64,000 bases of DNA from Enterococcus sp. BWB1-3. Lineage in GTDB: Bacteria; Bacillota; Bacilli; Lactobacillales; Enterococcaceae. Positions 36,010 through 46,920 of the stretch are shown here, piece after piece. A program made the position numbers and the translations under genes. The stretch spans positions 62,001 through 126,000 of the forward strand of contig NZ_JADOEP010000004.1 of the NCBI RefSeq assembly GCF_016745275.1, written 5' to 3'. The notes beneath the pieces were generated by a model, which saw only the letters and a list, made by a program, of their open reading frames with translations, made no database searches and was not told the origin of the DNA. Positions within the stretch are counted from its first letter, which is position 1, and every line of letters begins with the position of its first letter.

Positions 36010-36987
36010 TTGACAGAAAATGGAAATCGTGAAATTTCTATAGAAATTAAATTGACAGATACTGATGATGCGAGCATGCTGTTTGGCACACATGACAAAC
36101 ACTTAAAATTTTTAGAAGAGAATGGTGCCGTAATCATCAATACCAGGGGAGAAGTTATCCAAATTATAGGACAGGAAGAAAATGTTCAGATTGTAGGCTC
36201 TGTTTTTCGTTCACTTCAGACACTGATTAGTCGGGGAATCAAAATAGGCACTCCTGATGTAGTGACTGCGTTAAAAATGGCTAAGAATCAGCAGCTTGAT
36301 GCATTCATAGCAATGTACGAAGAAGAAATCCTAAAAGATCATTACGGAAAATCAATCCGTCCCAAAAGCTCTGGACAGAAGAAATATATAGATGCCATCA
36401 AAAATCATGATGTTGTATTTGGAATAGGTCCGGCTGGAACCGGGAAAACATACTTAGCTGTGGTGATGGCTGTAGCTGCTTTAAAAAAAGGGCAGGTTCA
36501 GAAGATTATTTTAACTCGTCCGGCTGTCGAAGCAGGAGAAAATCTTGGCTTTCTTCCAGGTGATTTGAAGGAAAAAGTCGATCCGTATCTTCGACCTGTT
36601 TATGATGCGCTGTATCAAATTTTCGGTGTGGAACATACGAATCGCCTGATGGAGCGAAATGTGATTGAGATTGCACCGCTAGCCTATATGAGAGGGCGGA
36701 CGTTAGATGATGCATTTGTCATATTGGATGAAGCACAGAATACGACTGTTGCTCAAATGAAAATGTTTTTGACACGTCTGGGCTTTCAATCAAAAATGAT
36801 TGTTAATGGGGATACCAGCCAAATCGATTTGCCCCGAGGTGTTGTTAGCGGACTTGTTCATGCAGAGCGGACATTGAGAACGATTAATAAAATCTCGTTT
36901 GTTCATTTTGAGACAGGGGATGTAGTAAGACATCCAATCGTGGCAGAGATTATTCGCGCATATGATGAAGAGAAAAATAACTCTTAA
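36010..36987 (+). CDS. phoH: PhoH-like ATPase/RNA-associated protein
   Basis: A 325-aa P-loop protein (YqfO/PhoH group, not regulated by PhoB in Firmicutes) with an N-terminal KH-like region, Walker A GIGPAGTGKTYLAVV, the VEAGENLGFLPGDLKEKVDPYL motif, Walker B AFVILDEAQNTT and GDTSQIDLP. TTG 36010 is chosen: AAAAGGAGC lies about 10 bases upstream and no ATG keeps the N-terminus. Linked to pgpH and ybeY, implying rRNA or RNA quality control. Confidence 0.9.
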   Translation: MTENGNREISIEIKLTDTDDASMLFGTHDKHLKFLEENGAVIINTRGEVIQIIGQEENVQIVGSVFRSLQTLISRGIKIGTPDVVTALKMAKNQQLDAFIAMYEEEILKDHYGKSIRPKSSGQKKYIDAIKNHDVVFGIGPAGTGKTYLAVVMAVAALKKGQVQKIILTRPAVEAGENLGFLPGDLKEKVDPYLRPVYDALYQIFGVEHTNRLMERNVIEIAPLAYMRGRTLDDAFVILDEAQNTTVAQMKMFLTRLGFQSKMIVNGDTSQIDLPRGVVSGLVHAERTLRTINKISFVHFETGDVVRHPIVAEIIRAYDEEKNNS

Positions 36988-37016
36988 AAATTTTTAAAGG
37001 AAGGAGCGATTTTCTT

Positions 37017-39215
37017 TTGAAGCAATGGCTGCTTAAAGTACGTGATAAGCTGGGTAAGACATTTATTCCCACCTTACTCGTTGTTTTTTCAATTTTGATA
37101 TTTGGTGTTGTGTTTGGAAGTGTTTACGAGAAGAAGATAGCTATTAAAGAGGGACAACTTGCAGATACAACGATTCGTGCGAATAAGAATATTGAAAATA
37201 CATATGAAACGGAACAAAAAAAGAAACTGGCTGCAGAAGCAGTCACTCCTGAATATATTTTTCAAGAGGATACAGCTGATATTCAGTATGAACGGATAGA
37301 AAAGCTTTTTGCATTGATTTATACGGCAAACGAAAAAATAGATAAAGCTTATGAAACAGAGAAATCAGAAGCTAAAAAGGATGAAACCATTCCTCAGCCG
37401 ACGAATGAAGAACGTGTAGCTGCGTTAAAATCAGAATTTGAAAAGCTGAATCAGGATGAAGTGACACTGTACCAATCATTTCCAAGTGTTTTTTATCAAA
37501 ATATTTTTAATCTGACCGGTGAACAAATCGATGTGGTAAAAACAGAAAGTTTGAAAATTATTGATGAGACAATGCAGAATCATGTTCGTGAAAATGAACT
37601 TTCTGAGATACGACAAAAAGCCATTAACAAAATTCAGTTTCTTGATGTATCCTCAATGATGCAGCAGGAGATTCGCTATGTGGTAAATGCAGGGATTGTT
37701 GCAAATGATTTTCCAAATGAAAAGAAAACTGATGAGTTAAGACAGGCAGCTCGTAATGCTGTACAGCCGGTAATGATCTATCAGGGTGAAATTATTGTTC
37801 GTGAAGGAACTCAAATTGATGCAAAAGCTATAGAAAAACTGAAACTGCTGGGAATGACAAACCAAAATCCTTCGGTTTTTCCGATCGTAGCACTTACCTT
37901 GACAATTTTATTCCAAGTGATTGTACTGATCTTTTTCTCAAAGCAGATAAGCAAGGAAGAAAGCAGGCGCTCCTTTATTCTTTTTTATGTGAGTGCCATG
38001 TCCATCAGTATTCTATTGATGAAGTTTTTCCAGCTTTTCCAAAGTGAACAGCTGCTTTATATTCCATTATTTTTCCCTGCTGCATTTGTTCCGCTGGTAC
38101 TCAGCTTTTTTGTAAATCGCCGTGCGGGAATTTTGTCAGCAGTCTTTCAGGTGCTGTTTGCACTCTTTGTATTTTATGATTCTATAGGTACCAACACATT
38201 AACTATTATTTTGGTAACCTATCTATTTGCCGGGTCACTGGCAGCTGTAGTCAATCGAACACGTATTAGTCAACAAGGGTGGAGTGCTGCTGTCTGGGTC
38301 ATTTTAATGCCGATCTTTATGAACTTTATTCTGGCTATTTATCAGGGGATGGGTTTGTTGGATGGAAAAACATGGACAATGCTGATTTCTGCTCTGGCAG
38401 GAAGTGTTCTTGCGTTCTTATTGACAATGGGTCTGCACCCATATATTGAATTGATTGTCACGGATGATAGTATGATTGTGTTGAATGAATTGAGTAATCC
38501 GAATCATCCTCTGTTAAAACGGCTGCTGGAAGAAGCTCCGGGAACTTATCATCACAGTATGATGGTAGCAAGTTTGAGTGCGAATGCAGTGGCTGAAATC
38601 AGCGGACGTTCCTTATTGACTCGTGTAGCCTGTTATTATCACGATATAGGAAAGCTGAAGCATGCGAATTTCTTTGTTGAGAATCTGCCTGCCGGGGCTG
38701 AAAATCCGCATAATTTCCTTCTGCCGGAAGACAGTAAGCAAATTATTTTTGGTCATGTGATTGATGGAGCCAAGATTTTGGAAGAGTATAACATGCCTGA
38801 AATGGTTATTGACATTTGTCGTCAGCATCATGGAACAACACTTATGAAGTTCTTTTATATGAAAGAAAAGGAGCGTAATCCAGAAACTTTGGAAGTCGAT
38901 TTTCGATATCCGGGTCCTAAGCCTCAAACGAGAGAAGCAGGAATAGTTAATATTGCAGACACTTGTGAAGCGGCTGTTCGGGCAATGAGCAACCCGACAA
39001 ATGAAAAAATTAGAGAGTTTGTTCATTCTGTTATTCAGGAACGAATTTCTGATGGTCAGCTTGATGAGTGCGGATTGACAATGCGGGAAATTCGTAAAGT
39101 GGAAAAATCGCTGATTAACGGTCTTTGCAGTACGTTCCATTCCAGAATCAAATATCCTAAAATGAAATCTGAAGCTGAAAAAATGAAAGATGAACAGGAA
39201 AAGAGAGAGGTTTAA
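37017..39215 (+). CDS. pgpH: 7TMR-HD cyclic-di-AMP phosphodiesterase
   Basis: Membrane phosphodiesterase cutting c-di-AMP to pApA. The 732-aa product has an N-terminal membrane anchor (about 15-36), an extracellular HDED domain (about 50-275), seven transmembrane helices (about 280-490) and a cytosolic HD domain with [34 protein letters not shown] and a later RQHHGTT. TTG 37017 with AAGGAAGGAGC is the only suitable start. The TAA shares one base with the ybeY ATG. Full length for PgpH/YqfF. Confidence 0.92.
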   Translation: MKQWLLKVRDKLGKTFIPTLLVVFSILIFGVVFGSVYEKKIAIKEGQLADTTIRANKNIENTYETEQKKKLAAEAVTPEYIFQEDTADIQYERIEKLFALIYTANEKIDKAYETEKSEAKKDETIPQPTNEERVAALKSEFEKLNQDEVTLYQSFPSVFYQNIFNLTGEQIDVVKTESLKIIDETMQNHVRENELSEIRQKAINKIQFLDVSSMMQQEIRYVVNAGIVANDFPNEKKTDELRQAARNAVQPVMIYQGEIIVREGTQIDAKAIEKLKLLGMTNQNPSVFPIVALTLTILFQVIVLIFFSKQISKEESRRSFILFYVSAMSISILLMKFFQLFQSEQLLYIPLFFPAAFVPLVLSFFVNRRAGILSAVFQVLFALFVFYDSIGTNTLTIILVTYLFAGSLAAVVNRTRISQQGWSAAVWVILMPIFMNFILAIYQGMGLLDGKTWTMLISALAGSVLAFLLTMGLHPYIELIVTDDSMIVLNELSNPNHPLLKRLLEEAPGTYHHSMMVASLSANAVAEISGRSLLTRVACYYHDIGKLKHANFFVENLPAGAENPHNFLLPEDSKQIIFGHVIDGAKILEEYNMPEMVIDICRQHHGTTLMKFFYMKEKERNPETLEVDFRYPGPKPQTREAGIVNIADTCEAAVRAMSNPTNEKIREFVHSVIQERISDGQLDECGLTMREIRKVEKSLINGLCSTFHSRIKYPKMKSEAEKMKDEQEKREV

Positions 39216-39694
39216 TGGATATTACTTTTATTGATAAAACAGAGAAGGTCTCCGCCGATCATGTGGAGGAGGTGGAAAATCTGCTGCAGTTTGCAGCAGA
39301 TTTTCTGGAAATTTCTGAAGATACAGAATTATCTGTGACCTTTATGGATAATGAAGAGATTCGTGTAATCAACAGAGATTATCGTGGAAAAGATACAGCG
39401 ACAGATGTAATCAGCTTTGCACTGGAAGAAGAAGGAGCTGGTGAGATGCCGATAATCTTTGATGAGGAAGAAAGCGCCCTATTCCCAAGAAATCTTGGAG
39501 ATCTTATGATTTCGATTGAACGTGCAGAGGAGCAGGCGGCAGATTATGGACACTCCTTTGAAAGAGAACTTGGTTTTTTGGCAGTTCATGGATTTCTGCA
39601 TTTAAACGGCTATGATCATATGAATGAAGCAGATGAGAAAGAGATGTTCGACTTACAGAAAGAGATACTGAATGCCTATGGACTTGAAAGATAA
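39215..39694 (+). CDS. ybeY: Endoribonuclease YbeY (16S rRNA maturation)
   Basis: Zinc-dependent endonuclease in 16S 3'-end processing and ribosome quality control. The 159-aa product has the family triad [16 protein letters not shown] (HxxxHxxxxxH), [18 protein letters not shown] and [12 protein letters not shown]. Start overlaps pgpH stop by one base, and the dgkA start lies within its 3' end, so the three are translated together. Confidence 0.94.
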   Translation: MDITFIDKTEKVSADHVEEVENLLQFAADFLEISEDTELSVTFMDNEEIRVINRDYRGKDTATDVISFALEEEGAGEMPIIFDEEESALFPRNLGDLMISIERAEEQAADYGHSFERELGFLAVHGFLHLNGYDHMNEADEKEMFDLQKEILNAYGLER

Positions 39695-40079
39695 ACAGAC
39701 AGAAAAAAATAAACACTTTGTTGCGTCTCTAGAATTCGCACTTCAGGGAATTCGTACGGTTTTCAAAGAAGAACGAAATATGCGGACACATCTGCTTGCG
39801 GCGATTGCAGCAGTTATCTTCGGCTTCGTTTTTAAGTTATCTGCAGGAGAATGGCTTTGGCTGATTCTTAGTATTTTTCTGGTATTTGTTGTTGAAATTA
39901 TCAATACTGCATTTGAAAATGTAGTAGATATGGTTACAGATTTTCATTTTCATCCTATTGGGAAAAAAATTAAAGATATGGCAGCAGGCGCTGTGCTGAT
40001 TACTGCACTTTTCTCTATGTTCGTCGGACTGATTATCTTTTTACCGAAATTCTGGGGTTTGTTAAAGGATTTTCTTTAA
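39672..40079 (+). CDS. dgkA: Diacylglycerol/undecaprenol kinase
   Basis: A small membrane kinase of 135 aa (133 if ATG 39678 is used) with about three helices and the family signature [18 protein letters not shown]; also [20 protein letters not shown]. In Gram-positives it phosphorylates undecaprenol for lipid carrier recycling. It overlaps the ybeY end by 17-23 bases, and the precise ATG is not decided by an SD. Upstream of era as in other Firmicutes. Confidence 0.9.
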   Translation: MPMDLKDKQTEKNKHFVASLEFALQGIRTVFKEERNMRTHLLAAIAAVIFGFVFKLSAGEWLWLILSIFLVFVVEIINTAFENVVDMVTDFHFHPIGKKIKDMAAGAVLITALFSMFVGLIIFLPKFWGLLKDFL

Positions 40080-40194
40080 ACATTGATTGGTAATTATACA
40101 AATAGATTATATAGGTAACTAACTTTTTCTGCACTTGAAACATCATCATAGTAGGGACTATGAAATCAAAATAGAGAAGACAAGGGGAAAATAC

Positions 40195-41097
40195 ATGACA
40201 GAAACACATAAATCAGGATTTGTGGCTATTGTAGGCAGACCGAATGTGGGGAAATCGACATTGTTAAATCGAATTGTCGGTCAGAAAATTGCTATTATGA
40301 GCGATAAGGCTCAAACAACCAGAAATAAAATTCAGGGAGTTTATACAGTACCGGAAGCACAGCTGATATTTATTGATACCCCAGGGATTCACAAACCCAA
40401 GCATCGATTAGGAGATTTTATGGTGGAGACTGCCTACAGCGCTTTGAGGGAAGTGGATGCAGTGCTGTTCATGATCAGTGCCGATCAAAAACGCGGCAAA
40501 GGTGATGACTTTATTATTGAGCGTCTTAAAAATCAACAGGCACCGGTCTTTTTAATTATTAATAAAATTGATAAGGTTCATCCAGATGAGCTGTTGGGAA
40601 TCATTGAAGACTACTCCAATCAAATGGAATTTGCAGAAGTTGTTCCTATTTCGGCAACAGAAGGAAACAATGTGGAGCGAATGATGGATACATTAATTGC
40701 AAAAATGCCGGAAGGACCGCAGTATTTCCCAGAGGATCAGGTAACAGATCACCCGGAATACTTTATTGTTTCAGAGCTTGTCAGAGAAAAAGTATTGCTT
40801 TTGACCAGAGATGAAATTCCTCACTCTGTCGCAGTTGTTGTGGATTCAATGAAGCGGGACGAAAATGATAAAGTCCATATTCAGGCCACTGTCATCGTAG
40901 AACGGGACAGTCAAAAAGGAATTATTATTGGAAAAGGCGGAAAAATGCTGAAGCAGATTGGTACAAAAGCCCGCAGAGATATTGAACATCTGCTAGATGA
41001 TAAAGTGTATCTGGAACTGTGGGTTAAGGTTCAGAAAGACTGGCGTGATAAAAAAATCTATCTGCAGGACTTTGGTTATCGTAAGGATGACTACTAA
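40195..41097 (+). CDS. era: GTPase Era
   Basis: 16S rRNA-binding GTPase in 30S assembly. The 300-aa product has G1 [17 protein letters not shown]2/switch [14 protein letters not shown]3 [11 protein letters not shown]4 NKID and a C-terminal KH domain with [18 protein letters not shown] 40195 (MTETHKSGF) follows AAGGGG; an upstream frame to 40135 has nonconserved residues and no SD. Confidence 0.95.
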   Translation: MTETHKSGFVAIVGRPNVGKSTLLNRIVGQKIAIMSDKAQTTRNKIQGVYTVPEAQLIFIDTPGIHKPKHRLGDFMVETAYSALREVDAVLFMISADQKRGKGDDFIIERLKNQQAPVFLIINKIDKVHPDELLGIIEDYSNQMEFAEVVPISATEGNNVERMMDTLIAKMPEGPQYFPEDQVTDHPEYFIVSELVREKVLLLTRDEIPHSVAVVVDSMKRDENDKVHIQATVIVERDSQKGIIIGKGGKMLKQIGTKARRDIEHLLDDKVYLELWVKVQKDWRDKKIYLQDFGYRKDDY

Positions 41098-41154
41098 ACG
41101 ATTATCGAAAATTTAAATGAAGTGTTTATCCCGCCGCTTATTCGGGGGTAGATA

Positions 41155-41203
41155 CGAAGAGAGTTGGGAACTTTTGGTATGCTCCCTCTCTTTTTTCTTT
41201 TGA
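41155..41203 (+). terminator. era terminator
   Basis: GAAGAGAGTTGGGA / TCCCTCTC followed by TTTTTTCTTTT. Confidence 0.7.
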
Positions 41204-41289
41204 TCGTATATTCCTTTGGCTGCTACTAATAAACTGTTCTTTTTTTAATGATTTTGCTAAAATGAAACGATGAGAGGAGGGATTGGTTT

Positions 41290-42069
41290 ATGGCGTTAGG
41301 AGAAAGCAAAGGACTCATTCTTTTTACAAGAGACTATAAAGAAAAGGATAAACTTGTGAAAATTTTTACTGAATCTTTTGGAAAACAAATGTTCTTTATT
41401 AAGGGGGCACATCGCAAGAACAATCCTATCACTCCGGCTATTCTTCCATTTACTCAGGCAGTATACATAGGTGATTTCAGGTCAGAAGGCTTGTCATTCA
41501 TTAACGGCAGTAAAGAGGTTAAACCATTTTTCAAGATTCAGCAGGATATTTTTCTCAATGCCTATGCTACCTATATTCTTAACCTGGCAGATACAGCCGT
41601 TGAAGATCGTGTCTATGATCCGGGATTGTTCTCATTTACGCTGCAGGCGCTTGAGCTTATTGATGAAGAAAAAGATCCTGAGATTATCACTAATATTTAT
41701 GAATTGCAAATTCTTCATCGCTTTGGTATTTCCATTGACTGGCAGAGCTGTCGAGTCTGCGGTCAGACAAAGGGAAAATTTGATTATTCTTCCAAATATA
41801 GTGGTGTGCTATGTGAGCAGCACTGGCAGATGGATTCGCAGAGATATCGTGGGAACCCCAGAGCCATACATTTTATCCGGCTGTTTTCGGCAGTTTCCTA
41901 TGAGAAGCTTAACAAAATCGAGTTGAATACTCAGACAAAAGCTGAAATCAGAAAAATTATTGATGAGCTGTACGATGAATATGTAGGGATACATTTGAAG
42001 AGTAAAAAATTTATTGACCAGATGAAAACCTGGGAAAATACATTGAAAAAGGAACGTGAAACAGATTGA
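41290..42069 (+). CDS. recO: DNA repair protein RecO
   Basis: Recombination mediator acting with RecF and RecR to load RecA. The 259-aa product has an OB-fold N-terminus (ESKGLILFTRDYKEKDKLV, FIKGAHRKNN), a helical middle and a C-terminal zinc finger beginning CRVCGQTKGKF with later Cys/His in VLCEQHW. GAGAGGAGG lies upstream of the ATG. Position after era is standard. A long gene-poor region follows. Confidence 0.93.
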   Translation: MALGESKGLILFTRDYKEKDKLVKIFTESFGKQMFFIKGAHRKNNPITPAILPFTQAVYIGDFRSEGLSFINGSKEVKPFFKIQQDIFLNAYATYILNLADTAVEDRVYDPGLFSFTLQALELIDEEKDPEIITNIYELQILHRFGISIDWQSCRVCGQTKGKFDYSSKYSGVLCEQHWQMDSQRYRGNPRAIHFIRLFSAVSYEKLNKIELNTQTKAEIRKIIDELYDEYVGIHLKSKKFIDQMKTWENTLKKERETD

Positions 42070-42157
42070 GCTTTAGGGATGGAACTGATTTTTTCAACAA
42101 GCATAGTATATCGACCGAATTAAGTCTAAGCTAGGTTTCTAATCCAAGAAATATACA

Positions 42158-42197
42158 GCATATCCAGTAGTATTACATATGAGATTGCTGGATATGC
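42158..42197. other. Perfect 10-bp inverted repeat with 20-base loop
   Basis: GCATATCCAG (42158-42167) and CTGGATATGC (42188-42197). No U-run; function unknown. Confidence 0.6.
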
Positions 42198-42344
42198 GCC
42201 GATATAAATTAGCAGCAGCTCCAATTAAGGAGAAATGCTTCACATTCAAAGATTATCGTTCGCATACAGTTCTGCTAATACCTCTAGATAAGCTAGCTCC
42301 TATTCAAGGAATACTTATTGGGGCTGTCTTATACGATTAAAAGA

Positions 42345-42390
42345 CATGCGACGAGTATTCGAAGAAGTGTAGGAACAAACTCCTAATAAA
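42345..42390 (+). repeat. Dispersed ~45-bp repeat, copy C
   Basis: AGACATGCGACGAG, TATTCGAAGAAGTGTAGGAA, then CAAACTCCT. Shares the core with copies A and B; more diverged at the 3' side. Confidence 0.65.
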
Positions 42391-42855
42391 TAAGGATATA
42401 AAATTTGATCCATTTATCCTCTATCAGAATATTGCATACCATTCTGATAACTGACTTTCTACTATGGAAAATTTTTGTATCTACGAGTCTCACTACACTA
42501 TACTACACTACACTTCGTTTCGATCTCATCAATTTCTAAACAGCAGAGCCATTAAGAATTGAAGGACCTTGTTCGATTTTTCGATACAAACGCCTCTATT
42601 TGGAAAAGCATTGGCGATTTCACGGCTGTTCGTTCTTGTCATTGAAGCATACAGGTTAAAATTTTTTTACCATTGAACATCATGTATATGTATAGCCGAT
42701 CTTTTATTGTAATTTATAATTTAGTCAGAGCAATAGGATGAGGTTTATTTTATTCAAACAGCTTGTCGGCTTTCTGTTTGAATACTGAATAGGAGCATAT
42801 TGATTTTTAGAGTGAAATACCTTTCGAGAAAAATTTTTCCAAAATAAAAAATGAT

Positions 42856-42884
42856 TTGACAACTGAAAACGAACCCCTTATTAT
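42856..42884 (+). promoter_or_regulatory. glyQS promoter
   Basis: TTGACA (42856-42861), 17 bases, TATTAT (42879-42884), directly before the T-box leader. Confidence 0.85.
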
Positions 42885-42889
42885 AAAGA

Positions 42890-43095
42890 GTAATGAAATA
42901 AGTACGTTGAAAAAGAGAAGTAAAAAGGTTTTTGAGCAGACAGCGATTTCGGGAGAGTGTGAGCCGAAAGTCATTCCTTTTGAAAGGCACTTTTGAGTAC
43001 AGGAAATGAAGCTGCTGGTTATTGAAATCAGAAGTAGGGTGGAACCGCGAATATTTTTCGTCCCTATGTCTCTCTGGAGGCATAGGGATTTTTTC
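42890..43095 (+). promoter_or_regulatory. T-box leader of glyQS with terminator
   Basis: The diagnostic T-box AGGGTGGAACCGCG is at about 43036-43050, preceded by stem I (GAGAAGTA... onward). The terminator CCCTATGTCTC...GGCATAGGG with ATTTTTT is at 43061-43094. Uncharged tRNA-Gly binding would favour antitermination. The specifier codon is inferred from the downstream gene. Confidence 0.93.
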
Positions 43096-43157
43096 ATGGA
43101 ATGATTCCTGAAAACAATAGAGAGAAGACGATTATATTATATTTAGGAGGAAAAAGA

Positions 43158-44066
43158 ATGGATAACCAAAAATTAACGGTACAAGACATGATTCTCACGC
43201 TTCAGAAGTTTTGGTCATCAAATGGCTGTATGCTGATGCAGGCGTATGATACGGAAAAAGGGGCAGGAACGATGAGTCCCTATACTTTTTTGCGGGCGAT
43301 CGGACCGGAACCGTGGAACGCAGCCTATGTAGAGCCGTCACGTCGACCGGCTGACGGGCGTTACGGCGAGAATCCAAACCGTTTGTACCAGCACCACCAG
43401 TTTCAGGTTGTGATGAAGCCGTCGCCGGAAAATATTCAGGAACTTTATCTGGAAAGTCTGCGTCTGTTGGGGATTGAACCGTTGGAACATGATATTCGTT
43501 TTGTAGAGGATAACTGGGAAAATCCGTCTATGGGCTGTGCCGGCTTGGGCTGGGAAGTTTGGCTGAACGGAATGGAAATCACGCAGTTTACTTATTTCCA
43601 GCAAGTAGGCGGCTTACCTTGCCAACCTGTAACTGCTGAGATTACGTATGGGTTAGAGCGTCTGGCTTCTTACATTCAGGAAGTTGAAAGTGTGTATGAT
43701 CTGCAGTGGACTGAGGGTGTCAAATATGGAGAAATCTTTAAACAACCTGAATACGAACACTCTAAGTACTCATTTGAAATCAGCAATCAGGACATGCTTT
43801 TGGAAAACTTTGATAGATTTGAAAGAGAAGCGAAGCGCTGTATTGATGAAAATCTGGTGCACCCAGCTTATGACTATATTTTAAAATGCAGCCATACTTT
43901 CAATTTACTGGATGCCAGAGGAGCGGTGTCTGTAACCGAACGTGCCGGATACTTGGCTCGAATTCGAAATATGGCAAAATCTGTTGCAAAAATCTTTGTT
44001 GCTGAACGAAAGAAACTGGGTTATCCGTTACTGAATAAAGAACGATCAGAGAAGGGAGCTGAATAA
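43158..44066 (+). CDS. glyQ: Glycyl-tRNA synthetase alpha subunit
   Basis: Catalytic subunit of the bacterial alpha2beta2 GlyRS. The 302-aa product has [41 protein letters not shown] and YTFLRAIG with class II motifs, plus [16 protein letters not shown] 43158 follows TTAGGAGG; an upstream frame from 43101 runs through the leader. Stop is 2 bases before the glyS ATG. Expression controlled by the T-box leader. Confidence 0.95.
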   Translation: MDNQKLTVQDMILTLQKFWSSNGCMLMQAYDTEKGAGTMSPYTFLRAIGPEPWNAAYVEPSRRPADGRYGENPNRLYQHHQFQVVMKPSPENIQELYLESLRLLGIEPLEHDIRFVEDNWENPSMGCAGLGWEVWLNGMEITQFTYFQQVGGLPCQPVTAEITYGLERLASYIQEVESVYDLQWTEGVKYGEIFKQPEYEHSKYSFEISNQDMLLENFDRFEREAKRCIDENLVHPAYDYILKCSHTFNLLDARGAVSVTERAGYLARIRNMAKSVAKIFVAERKKLGYPLLNKERSEKGAE

Positions 44067-44068
44067 GG

Positions 44069-46153
44069 ATGGCAAATAATTTATTACTGGAAATCGGATT
44101 GGAAGAAATGCCGGCTCATGTAGTGACGCCTAGCCGTATACAGCTGGAAGAAAAAATAGTAAAGTTTTTAGATGAGCATAACCTTGGGTATGAATCTGTA
44201 CAGACTTTTTCAACTCCGAGACGTTTGGCGGTTCATGTAACAGGTATTCCCGAAAAACAAGAGGATACACAGGAAGAAGTAAAAGGACCTGCCAGAAAGA
44301 TTGCACAGGATGAGTCTGGGAACTGGTCAAAAGCGGCGGAAGGATTCGTTCGCGGTCAGGGCATGTCAACAGATGCAATTACATTTCGTGAAGTGAATGG
44401 AGTGGAATATGTCTATGTGACAAAGTATGTTCATGGCAAGGAATCTAAAGAAGTTTTGAAGGACCTTAAAAAGGTCATTTTGAGTCTGACTTTCCCGGTA
44501 ACTATGCACTGGGCGGATTATGATTTTGAATATATTCGTCCTATTCACTGGGTAGTGGCATTGCTGGATGAGGAAATCATTCCGTTTTCCATTTTAGATG
44601 TTGAAACAGGAAGAGTTTCAAGAGGTCATCGTTTTCTTGGTGATGATACAGCTTTGTCTCATGCGGATGAGTATGAAGAAAAGCTTCTGGAACAGTTTGT
44701 TATTGCAGATCCTGTGAAAAGACAGGAAATGATTGTAGCACAAGCAGAAAAACTGACAGAAAAAAATCAGTGGGTTTTGACTATGGATGCTGATTTGCTG
44801 GAAGAAGTGAACAATTTGGTGGAATATCCTACAGCTTTCGTTGGGGATTTTGATGAAAAATATTTATCCGTTCCTGACGAAGTTCTGGTGACTTCCATGA
44901 AAGAGCATCAGCGCTATTTTGAGATTCGAAATGACCGCGGAATGCTGCTTCCGCATTTCATTGCTGTCAGAAACGGAAATAATGTCCACCTTGAAAATGT
45001 GATAAGAGGGAACGAAAAAGTTCTGGTTGCAAGATTGGAAGATGCGGAATTCTTTTATAATGAAGACAAAAGATTGTCTATTGACGGTTGCGTGAATAAA
45101 CTGAAGCATGTGACGTTCCACGAAAAAATAGGATCAATTTATGAGAAAATGCAGCGTGTATCAGTAATTGCCGGCATCATTGGAAAAAATGTCGGACTTT
45201 CTGAAACTGAATTGGATGATTTAAACCGTGCTTCTCAAATTTATAAATTTGATTTGGTAACAAATATGGTCGGTGAGTTCCCTGAGCTTCAAGGAATTAT
45301 GGGTGAAAAGTATGCCTTGCTGCAAGGAGAAAGAGCAGAAGTTGCTCATGCAATTCGTGAACATTATATGCCGACATCAAGTGAGGGAGAACTTCCAGAA
45401 TCTTCTGTCGGTGCTGTTCTGGCCATTGCAGATAAACTGGATAGTGTTCTGACATTCTTCGCAGCAGGAATGATACCAAGCGGGTCAAACGATCCTTATG
45501 CGTTACGCAGACAAACCTATGGAATTGTCCGAATTGTTGAAAATAGAAACTGGCAATTTCCGTTGATTGAGCTGCAGAAAGAAATTGATGAGACGATTAA
45601 TACTGATATGACGAGATTTGGTATTCAGCTGGCGAGCGGTCAGAATGAAGTGATTGATTTTGTCAAAGCTCGTTTACGTCAGCTGTTGTTAACCAAAGAT
45701 ATTCGGCATGATATTATTGATGCAGTTATTTCTTCGGAACAAAGAGATCTGATGAAGCTGTTCGCTTCTGCCATGATTATTAGAGAGCATCTGGCTGATT
45801 CGGATTTTCGTCCTTCAATGGAAGCTCTAACACGTGTTTTGAATCTAGTCAGAAAAGGTCAGGAGCTTCTTGTACAAGAAAGCATAACAGTGGATGAGCA
45901 GCTTTTTGAGAATGAATCAGAAAAAGCATTGCATAAAGCAGTAAATAAAGTAGAAGAAGACTTCGCGACAAATACAATGGTCGAAAACTATCTGGCATTG
46001 GTCAGCTTAAAACCCATGATTGAAAATTACTTTGATCATACTATGGTTATGGTTGAAGATGATTGTGTGAGAACAAACAGACTGGCAGAATTGAATCGTA
46101 TTGCCAAAATGGTTCTGTCACTGGCAAGTTTGGATTTGCTGAATGTAAAATAA
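44069..46153 (+). CDS. glyS: Glycyl-tRNA synthetase beta subunit
   Basis: tRNA-binding subunit of GlyRS, 694 aa. Starts [15 protein letters not shown], contains [51 protein letters not shown] and NDPYALRRQ (HD-like region), and ends with an anticodon-binding-like helical domain. SD GGAGCTGAATAAGG lies in the glyQ end. Full length for the family. Confidence 0.95.
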   Translation: MANNLLLEIGLEEMPAHVVTPSRIQLEEKIVKFLDEHNLGYESVQTFSTPRRLAVHVTGIPEKQEDTQEEVKGPARKIAQDESGNWSKAAEGFVRGQGMSTDAITFREVNGVEYVYVTKYVHGKESKEVLKDLKKVILSLTFPVTMHWADYDFEYIRPIHWVVALLDEEIIPFSILDVETGRVSRGHRFLGDDTALSHADEYEEKLLEQFVIADPVKRQEMIVAQAEKLTEKNQWVLTMDADLLEEVNNLVEYPTAFVGDFDEKYLSVPDEVLVTSMKEHQRYFEIRNDRGMLLPHFIAVRNGNNVHLENVIRGNEKVLVARLEDAEFFYNEDKRLSIDGCVNKLKHVTFHEKIGSIYEKMQRVSVIAGIIGKNVGLSETELDDLNRASQIYKFDLVTNMVGEFPELQGIMGEKYALLQGERAEVAHAIREHYMPTSSEGELPESSVGAVLAIADKLDSVLTFFAAGMIPSGSNDPYALRRQTYGIVRIVENRNWQFPLIELQKEIDETINTDMTRFGIQLASGQNEVIDFVKARLRQLLLTKDIRHDIIDAVISSEQRDLMKLFASAMIIREHLADSDFRPSMEALTRVLNLVRKGQELLVQESITVDEQLFENESEKALHKAVNKVEEDFATNTMVENYLALVSLKPMIENYFDHTMVMVEDDCVRTNRLAELNRIAKMVLSLASLDLLNVK

Positions 46154-46167
46154 CAAGTGAACACATA

Positions 46168-46198
46168 CAGCCGGATTGTGAATTCATCCGGCTGTTTT
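46168..46198 (+). terminator. glyQS terminator
   Basis: CAGCCGGA-TTGTGAATTCA-TCCGGCTG followed by TTTTCT. Confidence 0.85.
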
Positions 46199-46232
46199 CT
46201 ATGTTTAAATTTATCAGCAACAGGTAAAGGAA

Positions 46233-46697
46233 GTGATTTATTTGGGGCTAAGAAAATATAACTTGGCCGCAGATAAAAAGTTTTTGGTTTGTTTGGCAGA
46301 ACGATTATCGGATGTTGAACTTCCTGCAAAGGTTGACTGTATTGAATTCGAAGAAAATGGCTTAAAGAGGCTCAGACTAAATGAAATGAAAACAGTAAAG
46401 ACAGCTGTCGGTACTTATCGTTGAGGAACGGGTGATCGGCTTCATTGAGCTGTTGGAAGAAATAGATTGGATTACTGGAAACAAATAGGGAGATATTTCC
46501 TATATCTGTATTGTAGAGGAGATGGAAGGTCGGTGTTTTGGAAAAGAGATGATGGATCAGGCCGAGTAATGGGAAAAAGAGCAGGGATATCAGAGAATCT
46601 CGTTAAAATGTTTCTTCAGTGACCCATCATGCTGTCAGCTTTTATGAGACTTTAGGATATAACGCGGAAGCTGTCAAAATGAGGAAAGAGTTTTAGA
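46233..46697 (+). pseudogene. Degraded GNAT acetyltransferase
   Basis: An N-terminal frame (46233-46424, MIYLGLRKYNLAADKKFLVC...) stops early. Reading on through several frames recovers GNAT pieces: VIGFIELLEEIDWITGNK, a stop, GDISYICIVEEMEGR, FGKEMMDQAE, a stop, WEKEQGYQRISL, and finally SFYETLGYNAEAVKMRKEF before TAG. At least two in-frame stops and one or two frameshifts are needed. This is the remains of an about 150-aa N-acetyltransferase; target unknown. Confidence 0.75.
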
Positions 46698-46920
46698 TCA
46701 AATTATCCAACTGTGAGGTTGACTATTTTTTTGAGCTGAAAGGATGTATCGTCTGTAAAGGAGTATCAATAGGCATTAAATCAATGGTTTCTAAGAGGAT
46801 AATTTTTATATAAAAAAATAATTTCCATTTTTTGAAACTTTTTTTAAATAGGGATTGAAAATGATTTTTAATGGCCTTATCCTTTAGTTGAAGGCGCCTT
46901 CGAACAAAGGAGGAAATCAT

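Larger units (their letters stand above)
42070..42855. other. 786-base gene-poor region after recO
   Basis: No supported ORF on either strand. Contents: a perfect 10-bp inverted repeat at 42158-42197, copy C of the dispersed repeat, and a short low-complexity CACTA/TACACTA tract near 42489-42512. It may be a decayed gene region. Confidence 0.5.

Noticed and set aside
42754-43097. Two minus-strand ORFs of about 100 aa
   Set aside because: They are antisense to the glyQS promoter and T-box leader, whose conserved RNA features explain the sequence.
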